A stretch of 6,369 bases of DNA from Flavobacteriaceae bacterium (GTDB lineage: Bacteria > Bacteroidota > Bacteroidia > Flavobacteriales > Flavobacteriaceae). Of the stretch, positions 5,274 to 6,369 are shown piece by piece. The stretch lies in assembly GCA_029247985.1 (NCBI GenBank), contig JAQWKF010000143.1, forward strand, positions 1-6,369, written 5' to 3'. Every line of letters starts with the position of its first letter. Within the stretch, counting starts at the first letter, position 1. A program made the translations under genes and the position numbers. The notes beneath the pieces are model-generated. The model was not told the DNA's origin, made no database searches, and saw only the letters and a list, made by a program, of their open reading frames with translations.

Positions 5274-6369
5274 TTATTTTACTTCTTCAAAATCAACATC
5301 TTCAACATCATCGTCAGAAGACGAGGCGGCATCAGCACCATCCGTTGGAGGAGCATCAGCGCCACCAGCTTCTTGCTGAGCTTTGTACATTTCTTCAGAA
5401 GCCTGTTTCCATGCTTCGTTAATGTTGTCTAGTGCAGGTTTAATAGCCTCTAAATCTTTAGACTCGTACGCCTTTTTCAAAGCTTCAAGACCTGTTTCAA
5501 TAGGTGCTTTTTTATCTGCAGATAATTTATCTCCAAATTCTTTCAATTGCTTTTCTGTTTGAAAAATCATTTGATCGGCATTGTTTAGTACGTCTACTTC
5601 TTCCTTGGCTTTTTTATCCGCATCAGCATTGGCTTCTGCTTCTTTGCGCATACGCTCAATTTCTTCTTCCGTAAGTCCTGAAGATGCTTCAATACGAATG
5701 TCTTGAGACTTATTGGTAGCCTTGTCTAGTGCTGTAACGTGTATTAGTCCGTTAGCATCAATATCAAAAGTAACCTCAATTTGTGGCACACCTCTTTGTG
5801 CAGGAGGGATACCATCTAAATGAAAGCGACCAATGGTTTTATTATCTGTAGCCATAGAACGCTCTCCTTGCAGTACGTGAATTTCAACAGAGGGCTGGTT
5901 GTCAGCAGCTGTAGAAAACACTTGTGATTTCTTTGAAGGTATGGTTGTGTTTGACTCAATAAGTTTTGTCATCACCCCGCCCATGGTCTCAATACCAAGC
6001 GATAGTGGCGTTACATCTAAGAGCAAAACATCTTTAACATCTCCTGTTAAAACACCACCTTGGATGGCAGCACCAATAGCAACCACCTCATCAGGGTTTA
6101 CCCCTTTTGAAGGCTTTTTACCAAAGAACTTCTCAACTTCTTCTTGTATAACAGGAATACGTGTAGAACCTCCAACCAAGATAACTTCATCAATGTCACC
6201 TGTAGACAGGCCAGCATCATCTAAAGCACTTTTAACAGGGTTCATAGAACGCTTTACCAATTCATCAGCCAATTGCTCAAACTTAGCACGGGTAAGCGTT
6301 TTTACCAAGTGCTTAGGTCCAGTAGCAGTTGCCGTGATATAAGGCAAGTTAATTTCTGTTTGCGTAGAA
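5274..6369 (-). CDS. dnaK: Molecular chaperone DnaK (Hsp70), C-terminal 364 residues
   Basis: ATP-driven cytoplasmic chaperone that works with DnaJ and GrpE. The frame is open to the window edge (STQTEINLPYITATATGPKH...), so the TTG at 6347 is an internal Leu and not a start; about 275 N-terminal residues are missing. Visible in order: the end of the nucleotide-binding domain, with the third Hsp70 signature ILVGGSTRIP at about 63-72 of the fragment and NPDEVVAIGAAIQGG at about 91-105; the interdomain linker DVLLLD at 113-118; the substrate-binding beta domain from VTPLSLGIETMGG to about 227 (HVLQGER, PQIEVTFDIDANG); then the helical lid starting near GLTEEEIERMRKEAEANADAD. The disordered tail is Ala/Gly-rich, then acidic, and ends DDDVEDVDFEEVK, close to the conserved EEVDK-like bacterial tail. 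All match ordinary bacterial DnaK. A strong terminator follows 8 bases after the stop. The promoter is outside the window. Confidence 0.97.
   Translation of the reverse strand, partial: STQTEINLPYITATATGPKHLVKTLTRAKFEQLADELVKRSMNPVKSALDDAGLSTGDIDEVILVGGSTRIPVIQEEVEKFFGKKPSKGVNPDEVVAIGAAIQGGVLTGDVKDVLLLDVTPLSLGIETMGGVMTKLIESNTTIPSKKSQVFSTAADNQPSVEIHVLQGERSMATDNKTIGRFHLDGIPPAQRGVPQIEVTFDIDANGLIHVTALDKATNKSQDIRIEASSGLTEEEIERMRKEAEANADADKKAKEEVDVLNNADQMIFQTEKQLKEFGDKLSADKKAPIETGLEALKKAYESKDLEAIKPALDNINEAWKQASEEMYKAQQEAGGADAPPTDGADAASSSDDDVEDVDFEEVK

Noticed and set aside
5899..6342. 147-codon plus-strand frame opposite dnaK
   Set aside because: It lies entirely antisense to highly conserved dnaK coding sequence and its translation is Ser/Thr/Pro-rich without family features. 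It is a shadow of codon bias.
1..6369. A new multi-gene system, CRISPR array, mobile element or structured RNA
   Set aside because: Nearly all the sequence is accounted for by known protein families. No direct-repeat array, transposase, integrase or tRNA/rRNA-like sequence was seen, and the only intergenic stretches are under 100 bases.

Overview
The window looks like a chromosomal segment from a member of the Bacteroidota, most likely the family Flavobacteriaceae. The support is threefold. The truncated outer-membrane protein has a C-terminal barrel with a Gly/Arg-rich tail of the type common in that group. Recognisable Shine-Dalgarno sequences are absent in front of the genes. Bacteroidota-type -7 boxes (TAnnTTTG) sit just upstream of several start codons. 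Base composition is moderately AT-rich. I see no tRNA, rRNA, CRISPR array, insertion sequence or phage gene.

Layout. Bases 1-595 (+) hold the last 197 residues of an outer-membrane beta-barrel protein whose start lies outside the window. Directly abutting it and convergent is a 53-codon gene (596-757, -) for a small membrane protein. A 91-bp divergent intergenic region (758-848) follows, with a promoter-like box for each direction and a 21-bp imperfect dyad. Next come fumC (849-2243, +), class II fumarase, and a sodium/dicarboxylate-type DASS symporter (2339-3778, +). The two share the promoter-like decamer TATTTTTGCA and are plausibly linked through C4-dicarboxylate metabolism: the transporter could import succinate, fumarate or malate, and FumC interconverts the last two in the TCA cycle.

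The right half is on the minus strand and reads right to left: the C-terminal 364 residues of the chaperone DnaK (5274-6369, start outside the window), a strong intrinsic terminator, a PaaI/YdiI-like hotdog thioesterase (4814-5233) and a CPBP-family intramembrane protease (3858-4784). The U-tract of the dnaK terminator runs directly into the thioesterase ATG. The thioesterase therefore has no separate upstream region and must be transcribed either by read-through from dnaK or from a promoter inside the dnaK end or terminator.

Overall this is a mostly ordinary housekeeping region. I do not see a new multi-gene system. The points most worth a second look are the small membrane gene, the terminator-start junction, and the dyad in the divergent promoter region. 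Two long ORFs also have TTG starts that would give wrong N-termini.
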